From assembly GCF_030272615.1 (NCBI RefSeq), contig NC_081409.1:473180573-473244572 (forward strand): DNA of 64,000 bases, in the 5' to 3' direction. Positions 1 to 10,510 of the stretch are shown piece by piece. The translations under genes were made by a program, and so were the position numbers. The notes under the pieces were generated by a model, which did no database searches, was not told where the DNA came from, and saw nothing but the letters and a program-made list of their open reading frames with translations. Source of the stretch: Cryptomeria japonica (taxonomy: Eukaryota; Streptophyta; Pinopsida; Cupressales; Cupressaceae). Every line of letters begins with the position of its first letter. Position 1 is the first letter of the stretch.

Positions 1-1057
1 TTTATCTTTGGCTTCGGTCATGTTCCTATGTTGCTCGATGATGTCACTGAGTGATTTAGAGTGACCGGTATGGTTCATGGTCCTTTTCTTTTTTGTTGTG
101 ATTGTTGTTTGTCTGTGATGTGTCTGTCTTTTGCAAAAAGGGTTGCATTTCATCTTTGGCCTTCAATGCCATGATGCTATGCATCCATTTTTGCTACATT
201 AAAATAAAGGTTCTCACCTACAAAGTGCATTACTGAAAGCAAGTTTTTCTTCATCTTTAACTGTCCTCCATCTCATTTTCTTCTTACTAACATTTCTTTC
301 ATCCATTCAGATAGTCAATTCGGTCTAGTGCTCCGATCTCCAAAAACATAAGCTGCATCCTGCATTCATTGGTTAGTACATTTGCATTACATCAAGCATT
401 ATATCAAGCATTTTATCCATTTCATATTATAAATGCATCAAAAATACATAAAAAATATATCCATAAATGTTCCACAATAATACATAAACAGTGCATAAGT
501 CATCCATACATGGAAAATAACATAAGTCATAACACATTGCATCCCATCGTATCGATGCATATCATATCATATATCAACATAATATCGGAGTACAAAATTG
601 GACTGTCTGTCCTAAGTATGGCCCGCAGGCTGACTACAAAATATCAAACTACATATGTCTCTATCCTAAGGAGCATGTGCCTCTGTCACTGGGTGCTCCC
701 TCTGTCCTCCTCATCCCTGCCATGTCTCACGGATGATGTCCCTCCTGGTCCTAGCTGTGGTGGTCTCATAGGTCCACTCACCCCCATGCTGCTCAATGAC
801 CTCCGAGAGAGTGCCCTGCTCTCTATCCTTGATCGTGCCCGCTATGAAGCTGCTCTCTACTCTGGTGGAACTACACTCTCATATAGTGTCCTCCAATGGT
901 GTATCTCCTCTCTGGTCTCTACCAACATCTATGCCATCTCCCGTGCATTGGCATCCCTAATCGACCCAATATACTCAGTGACTCTCTGTTCTTCTCGTTG
1001 TGCCTGAGCTACTGCTGTATCTCAAGCTGTTGTAAGTCTGGCTATCTCTACTTTGAA
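1..1057 (+). other. non-coding spacer of the left-edge element
   Basis: No convincing reading frame is present. The plus-strand frames overlapping 369-1099 run opposite to, or out of frame with, the PMD gene and lack recognisable domains. Positions 31-110 (a gatgatgtc stretch, then tttcttttttgttg-like text) resemble 36745-36795 in element A, which suggests homologous 3' untranslated regions. Confidence 0.5.
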
Positions 1058-2498
1058 CTAATCTTGCTTTGTCCTCAAGATGGCATTCTGTCTCTCTAAA
1101 GTCACAATGTGATCATGCTGACTCGCTATGGTAGCCCTACACATCTCCATCTCCTCTATGCTAGCTGTCTCTAGCTCTATGAGTATATCCTGCAATGACT
1201 CCTGATCGGCTGCACCTGGCTCATCATCATCATCCCCCTCATCATCTCCATCCTCATCATCCTCCTCATCCTCATCATCGCCCTCATCCTCCTCATCCTC
1301 ATCATCTTCCTCCTCCTCTCCAGTGAGTGGGAAGTCCTCCTGTCTCCTAGGTACTGGAGTATTAGGATCTGTCAATGGCACTGGCCGTCATCATGCAAAC
1401 CATCTCTCATACTCCTCTGTCATCCTGTTGTCCTCCACATCTGATCTCCAATCCCACTGTCTCTGCTATAGCTATGTGAAGTCGGCATATGCTATGTGTG
1501 GCTGAATCATACTCCCCCATTGACTCGTCTCTCTGTGAGATCAGGCAAAGTGTGCAGTCCTCCTAGGTACATCCTACCTCTCTCCAAACTATCATCTGAC
1601 TCTCTCTGGCAGATACATCTCAATCACTCTCTGGTGATTTACTGGTCGCCCAATCAGGTACCTCTCCTATCTACAATACGGTAGCTCATCACTATCATTT
1701 GACCATCCAGGGCAATCATGATATGGCCTCCATGTGAACTCTCTTAGTCTATCTAGCTCATGTCGCCAATACGATATGTATCCAAACGGACCCTATCTCA
1801 GTGCTCCCCCATAGCAGTACACATATGGTCGATGTGGTAATACCTGTCTCTCTGCAATCGGTCGACATATGGCTATGTGCTCAAATGCCCATACCTATAA
1901 CAGTGTGACTCCACAGCTCAAAGTCTGCACCCCCTGATATGCTATCTGATGCAACTAAAAATACAACATAGCTAGTACACATGGTCCCCATGCATACACT
2001 GTACCCTCTATCACCATCTAGCACTCTTCCCCATCCAATAGGGAATCCATTTCCTTGTCTATCTCCTGCTAGTAGACATGCTATCACCACATACTGTCGA
2101 TCATACTCTGATGCCATGGTCTCCTAGCCGATCTCCCTCTCTACGATATCCAGATCATCTGCGTCACACTCAAATAATCTGCACAACACATCTCTTCCTA
2201 TCACTAGGTCATACTCTACCATCTCCCCATGAATCAAAATGTGGAGGATACGCCATACATCCTCTAGTGTCACCGTCGCCTCTCCAGTCACCAGATGGAA
2301 AGAGGAGGTCTCCAAATGCCATCACTCTGCCAATGCAGTAAGTAGTCCTGTGTTTGCCCTAATCTCGGGCATGAATGTGATATAGTATATCCCAAGTCCT
2401 GCTAATGTATCTCTGTCTGTGCTCCTGAGTCTATGTCATAACCTAAAGCAGTCCAGTCGGTTCTCCCGAGTGATCAATGGATACTGTCGACTCTGCAT
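1058..2498 (-). pseudogene. antisense plant mobile domain (PMD/MAIN-like) protein, degenerate
   Basis: Read on the minus strand from an ATG at 2498, the frame has the typical PMD start: a TALAE...WHLETSSFHL stretch followed by TGEATVTLEDVWRILH (about 2330-2230). This matches the family pattern of WRPETHTFHLP followed by GEVTVTLEDV. Further on come FGYISYWRHELDRLREF, TWRPYH and VIEMYLPERVR, also PMD-like. The C-terminus is a run of about 45 mostly Glu/Asp residues (about 1200-1320) and then a short predicted coiled coil ending at 1058. Several in-frame stops and at least one frame change show it is not functional. PMD proteins occur both as host genes (MAIN, MAIL1) and inside transposable elements. 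The position just before a PPT and LTR, in antisense, argues for the transposon-borne form. Confidence 0.72.
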
Positions 2499-3291
2499 CA
2501 CAATTGGGGCACATTTTGTCAGTTTTAGGGTTTTCTCCTATGAGCTGCATTTCCTTGTTTCATGTCCAAATCAGGGTGTTTTTCATCTATTTTGACCTAT
2601 CCTATTCTTATCCCCCCTTTTCAGATCATTTGCATGCTGTTTTTGACCAAACTAGGGTTGCCAATGCACAACTGCGCCTGTGTAACACAACTTGCACCTG
2701 TGTCCTCCTACACAAGCATAGAAGACCATACACAAGCACAGGATTCACCCTACACAAGCGCAAAAGTCACTTTCTGCATTTCTTATGGGCCTCGCAATGT
2801 CCCGCAAGCGATCAAAATCCATAAAATTGAAAACATGGGTTTTTGCGATACATACCGCTGCTCCCGTGTTGTCTGGTCATCTGTAGGTGCGTACATGTTC
2901 TCCGAGGTGATCTAACATTGGAATGTTCACCATCTCTCTGCAAGTGTCCTTTTCCAGAGCAACAAATTCTCCTCTTTGGCTAGTGCAAATGAACAATTTT
3001 CACTCTCTTTGTCTCATTTATAGATCTTTGTCAGTGCATAGATGGACGTGCACCCTCTCCATCTTATGTTGGTCACGGTCTTTTGCGTCTTTAATTGCTT
3101 TTCCTTCATGCATCCGGTCTCCATTTGTCAGTCTGTTTGATCCTATCATGTTCTATCAATCTTATCGATCAATTGGCCTCTTTTTCTGGATGTTTCCGGC
3201 CAATTCCTCAAGGGGGCATGCATATGTCATTGTTATTGTCTGGGGCATTTTCATTATTGTTCTTTGAAACAATGCTTGAAATCACATTGTC
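2499..3291 (+). other. spacer between antisense PMD frame and polypurine tract
   Basis: No supported gene. The last 50 bases (ctttgaaacaa, then attgtctcaaagagg) are nearly repeated before the 3' LTR of element A at 37837-37884, so this is conserved pre-PPT sequence of a shared family. Confidence 0.5.
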
Positions 3292-3307
3292 TCAAAGAGG
3301 GGCAAAA
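3292..3307 (+). other. polypurine tract of left-edge element
   Basis: CAAAGAGGGGCAAAA lies directly before the LTR start TGTAGACACC. It primes plus-strand DNA synthesis. The tract at 37871-37884 is almost identical. Confidence 0.75.
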
Positions 3308-4603
3308 TGTAGACACCTAAAAATGGTCAACGCTTGCGGAATCGTACTTTAACATTTGCGCATTGCCTTATTTTAGGGTTTTTGCGTCGCATTAACATTT
3401 CTCCTATGTCACGCACTTGGTCTTTATCATTTGCGAGCATCGAGTCCTTCTTCTACATTCTTCAGTTGTCTCGCTTTCGAATTTGGTCTTGTCGATAACA
3501 ATCTTCAGTCATGATTTTTGGTCAATCTTATCCTATCGCATCTATGTGCGTATTCATTTGTCATCATTTTGGACATCATCAATCCTAATTAGGGTTTTGT
3601 CCTCTTATCAATCTTGTCATTTTGCGATCGATTTGTCATCGATCGATGTCCTCTTTTCAATCTTGTCATTTCGCGATCAATTTGTCAACTAATCTCAATT
3701 GTTAATCAATCAAATCATTTATCAAGTTAGAATCATGATCAAATCAAATCTACATCAATTATCTTTTGTCAAGACCTAATCTTCTAAGGTTTTATGATTT
3801 ATTCATTTAATCTTGTTTGTCATTTTCCCTCTAGGTTAAATAATTTATTTATTTATCCTAAGTCTTCTTGTCACAATTAAATGTTTATTTAATTGGCTAA
3901 TTAATTCCTCCTATTTTTGTAAATTAATTAATGAATGAGAAATTATTAATTAATTTACTTAATTTTCATCAATTTCCTAATTTCCAAGTCATTATTTCCA
4001 ACTTAATTTTCTAATTTCTCCTAAATTCCTAAATGTCTATTTCTATTTCAAAATCTTGTCATAAATCCTTGCATAGCAATTTGTCATAAATTGTCATAAA
4101 TCATCATAAATCCTTGCATAGCAATTTGTCATACACATGTCATAATTTTGCTATTCTTCATTTGAATTTCCATTCGAATCATTTTCATGCTAATCTGATC
4201 TTTTTGCCAATTTGTCTATAAATTGGATGAATTTCTTCAATCAAGACCTAATCACATTATCGAACTAATCATTGTTTTCGAATAACTTTGTCGAATCAAT
4301 CACGCTTCGAGTATTCTTGCGCTACAATCTTGTCTACTTGCTTTCATCTCATGTGTATGCACATGTAGGTGAGATCCACAACAAAGCTATTTGAAGGAGA
4401 AAGAAGGACAATGGAACCACATGATGGAGATATTCAGATCTGCATTTGGTTTGCTTAGTTTTTAATCTTGAATGTTTGCTTTCATGTCTTTATTGAGTGT
4501 GTTTAGGATTGATCATTGCATTTGAGCTTTCGTGATTGAGCTAGATTAATATTGGTTTGCTTTGATGATTTCCACATTTCCTATGCTATAGTGGGAACTA
4601 GCA
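3308..4603 (+). repeat. 3' LTR of left-edge element (about 1.3 kb)
   Basis: It starts TGTAGACACCTAAAAATGG right after the PPT. The U3 is AT-rich with internal repeats: a 37 bp unit at 3600-3636 recurs at 3650-3686, and a 29 bp unit at 4060-4088 recurs at 4104-4132. A TATA motif lies at 4217. The 3' boundary at CA 4603 is tentative. No PBS follows, which fits a 3' rather than 5' LTR. Confidence 0.6.
4217..4223 (+). promoter_or_regulatory. candidate TATA box of the left-edge LTR
   Basis: TATAAAT lies about 390 bp before the proposed LTR end, at the expected U3/R transition. Equivalent motifs sit in both LTRs of element A and in the minus LTR near 61904. Confidence 0.45.
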
Positions 4604-4821
4604 TTGTGAGTTCACCCCCTTCCAAAAATGGAAATCTACAAAAATATAGAAAATACAAAATGGAAGAGACAATGACTAATCCTCCTCCTTGGGTTGATCC
4701 TCTTCTAGAGAGTAGTATTTCTTGTGCCAAGTGTCTATGGCATCAGTGGGCCAAACAAAGGATTTCAAAATCTATAGCTTATTCATAGCCTCCTTTGTTT
4801 TGTGAGAAGGTATGGTTGTAG
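4604..4821. other. unassigned segment between two LTRs
   Basis: It lies between the tentative end of the left-edge LTR and the abrupt start of homology to A's LTR at 4822. A 78-codon frame crosses it (4552-4788) but matches nothing I recognise. It could be old flank or a deletion remnant. Confidence 0.35.
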
Positions 4822-5803
4822 CTTCTAATTATTCTATTTCTATTCTCAAATCATTTTATTCAGTTAACCATATCTCAATTATTATTTAAATATCAATTAT
4901 TTAATTAATTACGATCTTTTCCCTAGTTAAATAATCTTTATTATTTAATTAATTCTATTTCCTAAGTTTAAATAATTTCATTTAAATAATTTCAATTAGT
5001 TAACTTATTCCTCTAATTCCCCAAATTATAATTCCAATTAATTTCATCTAATTCCATCTCGTTTCTCCCAAATTCGAATTACACTTCATTTCATCTAATT
5101 CCAAATCATCAACTTCACATTTTCACCAAATCTAAATTTCAGTTAATTCATGTGCATTGCATTCGAATGACCAAATTCAAATTTAAATTGAAAATGAAAA
5201 TTAAATTCAATTTCAAATTCCTACAGCACATGCTAAAATCATAACTGATTGATCAAATCAGTTAACTCAGTTAACTCATCAATCATCCTTTTTAACTCAA
5301 AATCAATTCATTATTCTAATCAATCAATTCAGTCTTCTAATCAATCTATCGAGTCAACTAATCCATCTATTCATTCTACTGGTCAATCAATTGAGTTCAC
5401 TACTCAATCAAATGTGTTAACAAATCAATCAATTGAGTTCACTGATCAATCTAAATCAGTTATCTATCAATCAACATTTGAGTTCAAATTCTCACCTCAT
5501 TTGTATTGAAAATTTATAAATTCAACCTCTTTTCTCAATTCAGTCTAGAATCACAAAAATCAGAGTCTTCAAAGTATTTGTATGCATGAAATTGGTGCAA
5601 TACCTGAGAGCCACCAACCACTCAAATTGGAGAAGCACAATGGAAGAAAAGATGCAGAATGAGGGAGTTCTTATTTGAATTCATTTCTTATTTCGTATTG
5701 ATTTTCATTGATTATGTTTAATGTTTGTTAAGTAGTTGAGAATTGGTGATTTGTTCTTATTTGCTAATTAGCTTATTACATATGAAATTCAGGCATAGAA
5801 ACA
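4822..5803 (+). repeat. 5' LTR of element A, 5'-truncated
   Basis: It aligns to 38001-38984 with roughly 7% mismatches by eye over the first 280 bp. The first 116 bp of the complete copy (37885-38000) have no match before 4822. The LTR ends ...CATAGAAACA at 5803, one base before the PBS. A degenerate run based on CAATCAATTGAGTT and AATCTATC fills 5255-5470. Confidence 0.82.
5515..5521 (+). promoter_or_regulatory. candidate TATA box, element A 5' LTR
   Basis: TATAAAT is conserved in the other LTR copy at 38698-38704. It is followed by the same TCAACCTCTTTTC sequence in both. Confidence 0.5.
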
Positions 5804-5804
5804 A

Positions 5805-5822
5805 TGGTGAACCCGACGTGAA
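5805..5822 (+). other. primer-binding site matching tRNA-Trp
   Basis: TGGTGAACCCGACGTGAA lies one base after the LTR end. It is the reverse complement of the 3' end (with CCA) of plant cytosolic tRNA-Trp(CCA) as I recall it, an 18-base match. Most plant LTR elements use initiator Met tRNA; the other elements in this window do. Confidence 0.75.
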
Positions 5823-5906
5823 ACATGCTAACTTTTGAGATTGCAGGTGCCAAGATGAGGAAAAATAATATCAAAAAGAGTGAAAACTTTTTTTTTACTC
5901 ATATCG

Positions 5907-6565
5907 CAATTGCTTATGCAGAAATTTGTAATTGCCTATGCAAAAAATTACATTTGCCAATATTATATCATAATTGCTAGCAAAATACCTCACAATTGAT
6001 CAGTCAATGCACTGCAATTGCAAAACTATCTTGCAATTGCCTTAGGGGGTTACAAATTCAAAAATTCTTGTGTCATTTCATCATTATTTAATCTTGCGCA
6101 TCTAACCCTGAAATTTCATTAAATTCTAGAAAATTTAATTTCTGCATATAAGATGTATTTAATCCAATGGCAAGAAAGGTGACTTTCAAAATTTAAGGTA
6201 CAAGGAAGGCAAAGCAGAATAGGAGACAACAAAGGACGTATCAAAGGCTCTTAAAGACAGATTGGGAGCTCTATGAGATTGAAGAAAAAGAAGAGATTGC
6301 TCAATATCACATAAACATCCATTGTTTCTTAACCAAGTACAATTTTTTTGATGAAATTGATGTGATGGCTCGCATGGTGTGGGACAATGTCATTGCAGGA
6401 TTACCCTTCTGTCTTCTGTCTTTTTCTTCTATTTTTAGAAAAAATTAAAATTTTATTTTTTTTACTGTGAGAAATTGATCTTATATCAACTCGCAATTGA
6501 GCAATCATCACATTGCAATTGATTAAACAATAATTCACAATTGATAATACATCAATTCACAATTG
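5907..6565. repeat. clusters of CAATTG palindromes in the leader of element A
   Basis: Exact CAATTG occurs at 5907, 5993, 6015, 6034, 6494, 6516, 6538 and 6560, with near-matches between. Spacing is often 19-22 bp. The extended consensus is TCACAATTGAT or GCAATTGC. It looks like a degenerate short tandem array in the untranslated leader. Confidence 0.5.
6167..6448 (+). pseudogene. small degenerate frame after the leader of element A (possible gag start)
   Basis: An ATG at 6167 opens a frame of 93 codons with one in-frame TAA at codon 10. The product begins MARKVTFKI, then is Lys/Arg/Gln-rich (KAKQNRRQQRTYQR) and continues with an acidic EIEEKEEI stretch to a stop at 6446-6448. Its place about 360 bp after the PBS is where gag would begin, but I recognise no gag domain. 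It could be chance coding potential. Confidence 0.3.
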
Positions 6566-7290
6566 ATCTGATATCAATTCACATTTGCTATGTAGGTAAT
6601 TCGCAGTTGTTAGATTCACTTTTTCTTTTTCTGTTCTATTGTAGTTCTAGTTTTTATCAAAATATCTTTCTGTCTGTAAAAAGACAGAACTCTGTAATTG
6701 GAAAATTACGCTGGATAGCCCACCATGTGCTGACTAACTTTATTTTTTCCAGAGGTAGCTTAGAAACATTTCAATTTGGTGTAAGTAAAATGAGCCACAA
6801 ACAAACTTGTATCTTATTCCACAATTGCGATGAAGGTTAAAATTGAACCCCATGCTTTTTTGGAGCAACGTCTCCAAATATAATAGAAAATCATTGCAAT
6901 GAAAAGTTAAAAAGAACCCTTGTCTTTTGTGTTTTTGAAGGGATAGGTATTATGCTCTCCCCTTCAATGGGTGATTAGAAAACTAGACTCTCTTCTTTCA
7001 TGCTTTTATTTATTTCTTGCAATTAAATCCTTTAGAAGGCTTGCCCTCCCGAGTTTCCCTTAGGGCACCATTAAGGCCAGTAAGAGGGGAATGACCTAAG
7101 TGGCCAACGGCTAAAGCCAAGTAATCCAAGCCACTATAATCAAATGCGTATGTGATGAAAATCATGTGCAACGAGTGTTACATGATGTCACAATGGTGTT
7201 ATGCCTCCCTCAGTGCCTATACGGTATGTTAAAATCTATAGAGTGTAACCTCTATAGACTGGGAGACCGCCCTTAATGGAGTGTAAAACA
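6449..7290 (+). other. non-coding interior of element A before insertion B
   Basis: No supported coding sequence. A 99-codon frame at 6541-6840 overlaps the CAATTG cluster and has no domain I know. The sequence resumes at 24443 on the far side of element B. Confidence 0.45.
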
Positions 7291-9188
7291 CTGCTTGTAG
7301 TACCCCTCCTCGATCAGACTCTTTTTGTATCTATATTTGACTTCAGTTGACTATTCAGTGGAACATTATTGTATACCGATTCAGACTTTTTGCGATGTTA
7401 TTTCATGCTTTATCTGGATTCGTCTTGTATTTTTTTATGTAGTATCTTAGTGCTTATGATTAATATTATTTTTATGGATCATTATCATGGACTGACACTT
7501 TTACTTTATACATGCGATGTGTTATTTATATGTTGTATTTGCAAGTGTATGGGATGCAAGGGAATGATTTTCCTTCACTCACTCTGGTGAGACAAGGAAC
7601 ATCATGATTCTCCTTCATCACTGTGTGTGACGTGTCTGTTTATATACTTTTCTATATGCACATGTGGTTCATTGATGCAAGACATTGCAGGTACAAGTAT
7701 CGGGTAGGTATGGGGTATTGACTCCACCTGGTTTCACAGGTCTGAGTGTGCCTTAATTATCTAATGGGAGTGAAGGAGATAGTTGTTCAACCCTAGCTTG
7801 ACCTGCAGTTATACTCGTGTGAGTGTTGTCAGTCGGTCATCTTTTCCGTTTGACCGGTATGCGAGTCAAAGTGCTTTAATTCTTTCATCTTGTGAGTTAT
7901 CATTTGATCATTCCTCATTTTGCATGTTTTCATTTATTTAAATGGTTATTTAATTGAGTGAATAATGTTATTTTGCATTGGCATAATTAGTTAATTATTA
8001 TGCTCTTAAGTCTATTGATTTAATTAAATTAAGGAATTGCTAGAATTAAATGGTTAAATTGGCTTATTTTAGTGTATCAAGTTGCATTAATGTAATGTGA
8101 AAAGAAATAAATAATTGCCTTGCCATTTAAATGTTCAATGATTATGTTGAAAGAAAGTATTGTGAAAATGGAAATGAAATAAAAATAAAAGCTTTTCCTT
8201 TTACGTTTCCATTTGACTTTTGTATTTTATTTTGTTGGAAAAGAATTGTTTATGGAAAAAAAAAGGTAAATATGATTACTTTTACTTTTTAAATAGTTTA
8301 ATCTGATTGGTTGGAAAAACTTTTAACCTAGAAGGTTTAGGTTGAAATTTACTTTTCCCATATATTCCTGGGAGTTCATGGGAAGAAGGGGGAGGTAGAA
8401 TTTTGATGGAGAAATTTGGAAAACTATTCTGGAGGAGGAGCTAGAATTGGATTTGGTTTGCAAGAATTGGGATTCTTCCATCATTTTGCTTCCTACGCCT
8501 GAAGGTTGGATAATCTCTTCTTGTTTTGCTATTTAATTTTTGAATGTTTTAGTTGCTTCTTGCATGTTGAAAAATGTAAATCTCTTTGTAAATTCTTGTT
8601 GAATGATTGGAATGGAAGAAAGAGTGCTTGTTATTGATGATTTTGTTGAATTCATATCAAATGTTTGCAAATAGGAAAGGATTGGTTCATTTTTCCATTT
8701 GTTGTTTGTTATTTGTTCTTGAAAATCAAGTTCTTGAATTATCTCTTCTATTTGGAATAGAAAGAATTAGATTTAGTTTGTTGTGTGCTTTCTAGTATCT
8801 ATTTGCCCAAGAATTGGGGCTTATGTTGGCAAAATTTGGTTATTTGCCTTTTGCAAGATGCAAGGAATTCTTCATGTGTAATGGAAGTGAAAAAATTTAT
8901 CTTAATCCTTCTCCTATCTCTTAGATTCTCCTATGTTGCCCAAAATATTTATTTAATTCGGGCTCTTGTGTGATATTAATTCACCATTTTCCTTATGGAA
9001 AATAATCCTTTCATATTGTTTTGGATTTTTGCACTGTGCTTGTGTTCCCGTGAATGGTGAATAGGGGATGAATTTATTTCTTATTAAATTGATTTAATAT
9101 TGCCAAGGAAGAAGAGTTTTATTTAATTAAAATTGTTTAACCTTACCCATGTGGCGGGCTAGCCCCACCACGTGGGATGATAGTGTCG

Positions 9189-9334
9189 TGCTACCCGTAG
9201 GTAGCAGCACTACTGGTCGGTAGGGCTACTACACAGTAGCAATGCTACCGGATGGTAGGACTGCTATCGGTTGATAGCAACACTACTGGTGAGTAGTGAC
9301 TGCTACTTCCAGCAGCAGCACTATTGCGGGTAGG
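9189..9334. repeat. 18-20 bp GC-richer minisatellite in the LTR of B
   Basis: About seven diverged units of the type GGTAGCARCACTACTGGT are spaced 18-20 bp apart. Units alternate GTAG and CTAC, giving partial dyad symmetry. The GC content contrasts with the AT-rich LTR around it. The same array is present in the 3' LTR, where element C has split it. Confidence 0.65.
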
Positions 9335-10390
9335 CTTTGGCCACCACGTGCCACTTTAACCCTCCGCGACATAATTCAATATGTCATTGATTTAATGTTA
9401 TAAAACACAATGAAATTTTTTAAGTTAGATTTAATGTTAAATTTTAATGGTAGGTATAAAGTGATTTTTATTTTTGATTTAAGAAATTCATTTATTGAAA
9501 TCAAGGTTTTGGAATTATTAATTCAGTAATTTTGGATGTATTTCTGGAAATGGAATAAATGTTTATTATTAATTCATATTTTATTCGGTTGAATATTTAA
9601 TATGGATTTTATTCCTGTTGGAATATTGAATTGGAAAATTATATTGAGATGAATGTCGTATCTGAATGATGCATTAAATAAAGGGTGTTTTTATTGAATT
9701 TTCAATAAATGATATTTGCAAGTGTTTATGATGCTATTTTTCTCAAAGATTGTCTGAGTGCTGACTTAGTGAATTAGCTTTCCTTGAAAAGAGTAATATT
9801 GGTGGTTATTTCTCGTCTGTGGTTCAGTCATCCTATTGTGGCATATTTGGTACCTATTGATCAAGTGATGTATGATGACCTCATTATCTTAACCATGTAG
9901 TGTCTTTCCTTATGGTTAACCAAGAGTTAGTATGTCCTTGTTTGACCACTTGTTTTTGGATAGTGGTGTTATGGTTGTCTGCTTCGCCATAGGATCCTCA
10001 TGGAGTGACCGTGTTTTGTTAGTGTCCTTTGATAGAGTGTCTTTTGAGTGGGGCCGCGCCCGAAGTGGATGGTAGGATAACTCCTCAAAAGTCAGTTAAT
10101 AAGTGATAATCTAATAATTGATTAGGAAGTGGGTAGATAATAACATTATTAAAGATATTGTACACCATGTACGGTTGAGTGCTCGTAAAGGCTCAAGATG
10201 TAGTGGGAAGGCCTAGAATGGAAAACCAACCACCTTGTCATCATGAAGGGTTGGTAGGGTCTGTGTGAGACTTAGTTGGAGATGGAGGTTCGTGAAAGGT
10301 TACCAAGATAACCCAGGATGGGGGCCAGGACCTATGGAGGTCTACTATGGTAACCATCATAAGCTATGTGATGAAACTCTCTTTTTAGGT

Positions 10391-10510
10391 TCACTTGTGT
10401 ATTGTGATGTCGAGTCACTTGTGTATTGTGATGTCAAGTCACTTGTGTTTTGTGATGTCGAGTCACTTGTGTATTGTGATGTCGAGTCACTTTTGTATTG
10501 TGATGTTGAG
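10391..10510. repeat. 24 bp tandem repeat, five copies, in 5' LTR of B
   Basis: Five back-to-back 24 bp units begin TCACTTGTGT and end GATGTCGAG. They differ by one to three bases. The array is present with the same unit number at 23593-23712. Confidence 0.85.

Larger units (their letters stand above)
1..4603 (+). mobile_element. 3' portion of a Tat-like Ty3/gypsy LTR retrotransposon, cut by the window edge
   Basis: The segment reads, on the plus strand, as untranslated spacer, an antisense PMD frame (1058-2498, minus), a second spacer, a polypurine tract ending at 3307 and an LTR starting TGTAGACACC at 3308. Gag and pol would lie to the left, outside the window. Tat-lineage plant gypsy elements are known to carry an extra, often antisense, frame between pol and the 3' LTR, and that is the reason for the lineage call. 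The lineage is inference because no reverse transcriptase is visible. The right end (about 4603) is the first plausible terminal CA and is uncertain. Confidence 0.6.

Noticed and set aside
369-1505. Plus-strand frames (369-1007, 896-1099, 1323-1505) as genes
   Set aside because: They are untranslated spacer or the opposite strand of the PMD frame; no domain, and the acidic run on the minus strand explains the open plus frames.
4604-4640. PBS after the left-edge LTR (TTGTGAGTTCACCC)
   Set aside because: Does not start with TGG and matches no tRNA end that I know; the preceding PPT already marks the LTR as 3'.
10391-10510. CRISPR-like array
   Set aside because: Units are back to back without spacers, in a plant LTR, and repeated in the second LTR.
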